Assembly: GCA_035315065.1 (NCBI GenBank)
Contig: DATFYM010000073.1
Span: forward strand, 1-14,018
Length of the DNA stretch: 14,018 nucleotides
DNA from: DATFYM01 sp035315065
GTDB lineage: Bacteria; Acidobacteriota; Terriglobia; UBA7540
Direction of reading: 5' to 3'
Part shown: positions 13,893 through 14,018 of the stretch, one piece after another
How positions within the stretch are numbered: position 1 is the first letter of the stretch
Layout of the letters: each line of letters starts with the position of its first letter
Notes under the pieces: generated by a model
The model's input: the letters and a program-made list of their open reading frames with translations, nothing else
Told to the model about the DNA's origin: nothing
Databases searched by the model: none
Made by a program: the position numbers and the translations under genes

Positions 13893-14018
13893 CCAAGAAA
13901 AAGAAGATCTACCTAGGTGAGAAAGCCAGACGTCAGATAGGGAAACCAGCCCTCTCCCTGAGGGAGAGGGTGGACCGCTGCCGGCGCTTTCACCAGCCGT
14001 AGCGGGCCGGGTGAGGGG
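13893..14018. repeat. Upstream region of the efflux operon with palindromic repeat
   Basis: A perfect hairpin CCCTCTCCC-TGA-GGGAGAGGG lies at 13950-13970, followed by GGTGGACC and, at the window edge, CGGGTGAGGGG. I recall similar CCCTCTCCC/GGGAGAGGG wording from intergenic repeats in several bacterial genomes. The operon promoter should lie here or beyond the edge; I could not identify a convincing -35/-10 pair on the minus strand. Confidence 0.6.

Overview
The window looks like chromosomal DNA of a GC-rich Gram-negative bacterium. The tripartite RND pump with an outer-membrane factor and a lipoprotein adaptor shows a diderm cell. The style of the genes (ECF sigma factor followed by a zinc-finger anti-sigma, STAS protein, many palindromic intergenic tracts) would fit an Acidobacteriota member, probably uncultured. 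That placement is inference from gene style, not a phylogenetic result.

Layout. 1-290: no gene seen. 291-666 (+): a broken STAS-domain (anti-sigma-factor antagonist) gene with an ACG in place of its start codon and three frame changes. 819-1910 (+): ferrochelatase hemH, with an in-frame insertion built from palindromic repeat DNA. 2049-3215 (+): a protein with two MarR-like winged-helix units in tandem. 3216-3619: intergenic, with a possible antitoxin remnant. 3620-3695 (+): tRNA-Ala(TGC). 4034-4636 (+) and 4865-5584 (+): ECF sigma factor and membrane anti-sigma factor. 5705-6454 (+): dapB, whose last codons come from a repeat. On the minus strand, read from right to left: outer-membrane factor (13892-12483), adaptor (12479-10995), RND inner-membrane pump (about 10788-7613) and a short-chain dehydrogenase (7466-6567). 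The first three form one efflux operon; the dehydrogenase may be its last gene.

The most unusual feature is a series of palindromic tracts found at most gene boundaries (681-812, 1906-1985, 4649-4774, 5581-5669, 6427-6556, 7473-7591, 10874-10981, 12288-12450, 13950-13970). Most have arms made of short repeated phrases. The arm sequence differs from one tract to the next while the architecture stays similar, and the tracts usually lack the U-run of intrinsic terminators. In three genes (hemH, dapB, the adaptor) such DNA is read in frame as protein, so these elements appear to change protein ends and loops.

Two genes (the STAS gene and the RND pump) carry small indels, some of them in homopolymer runs. 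They may be real lesions or sequencing errors; this cannot be settled from the sequence alone.
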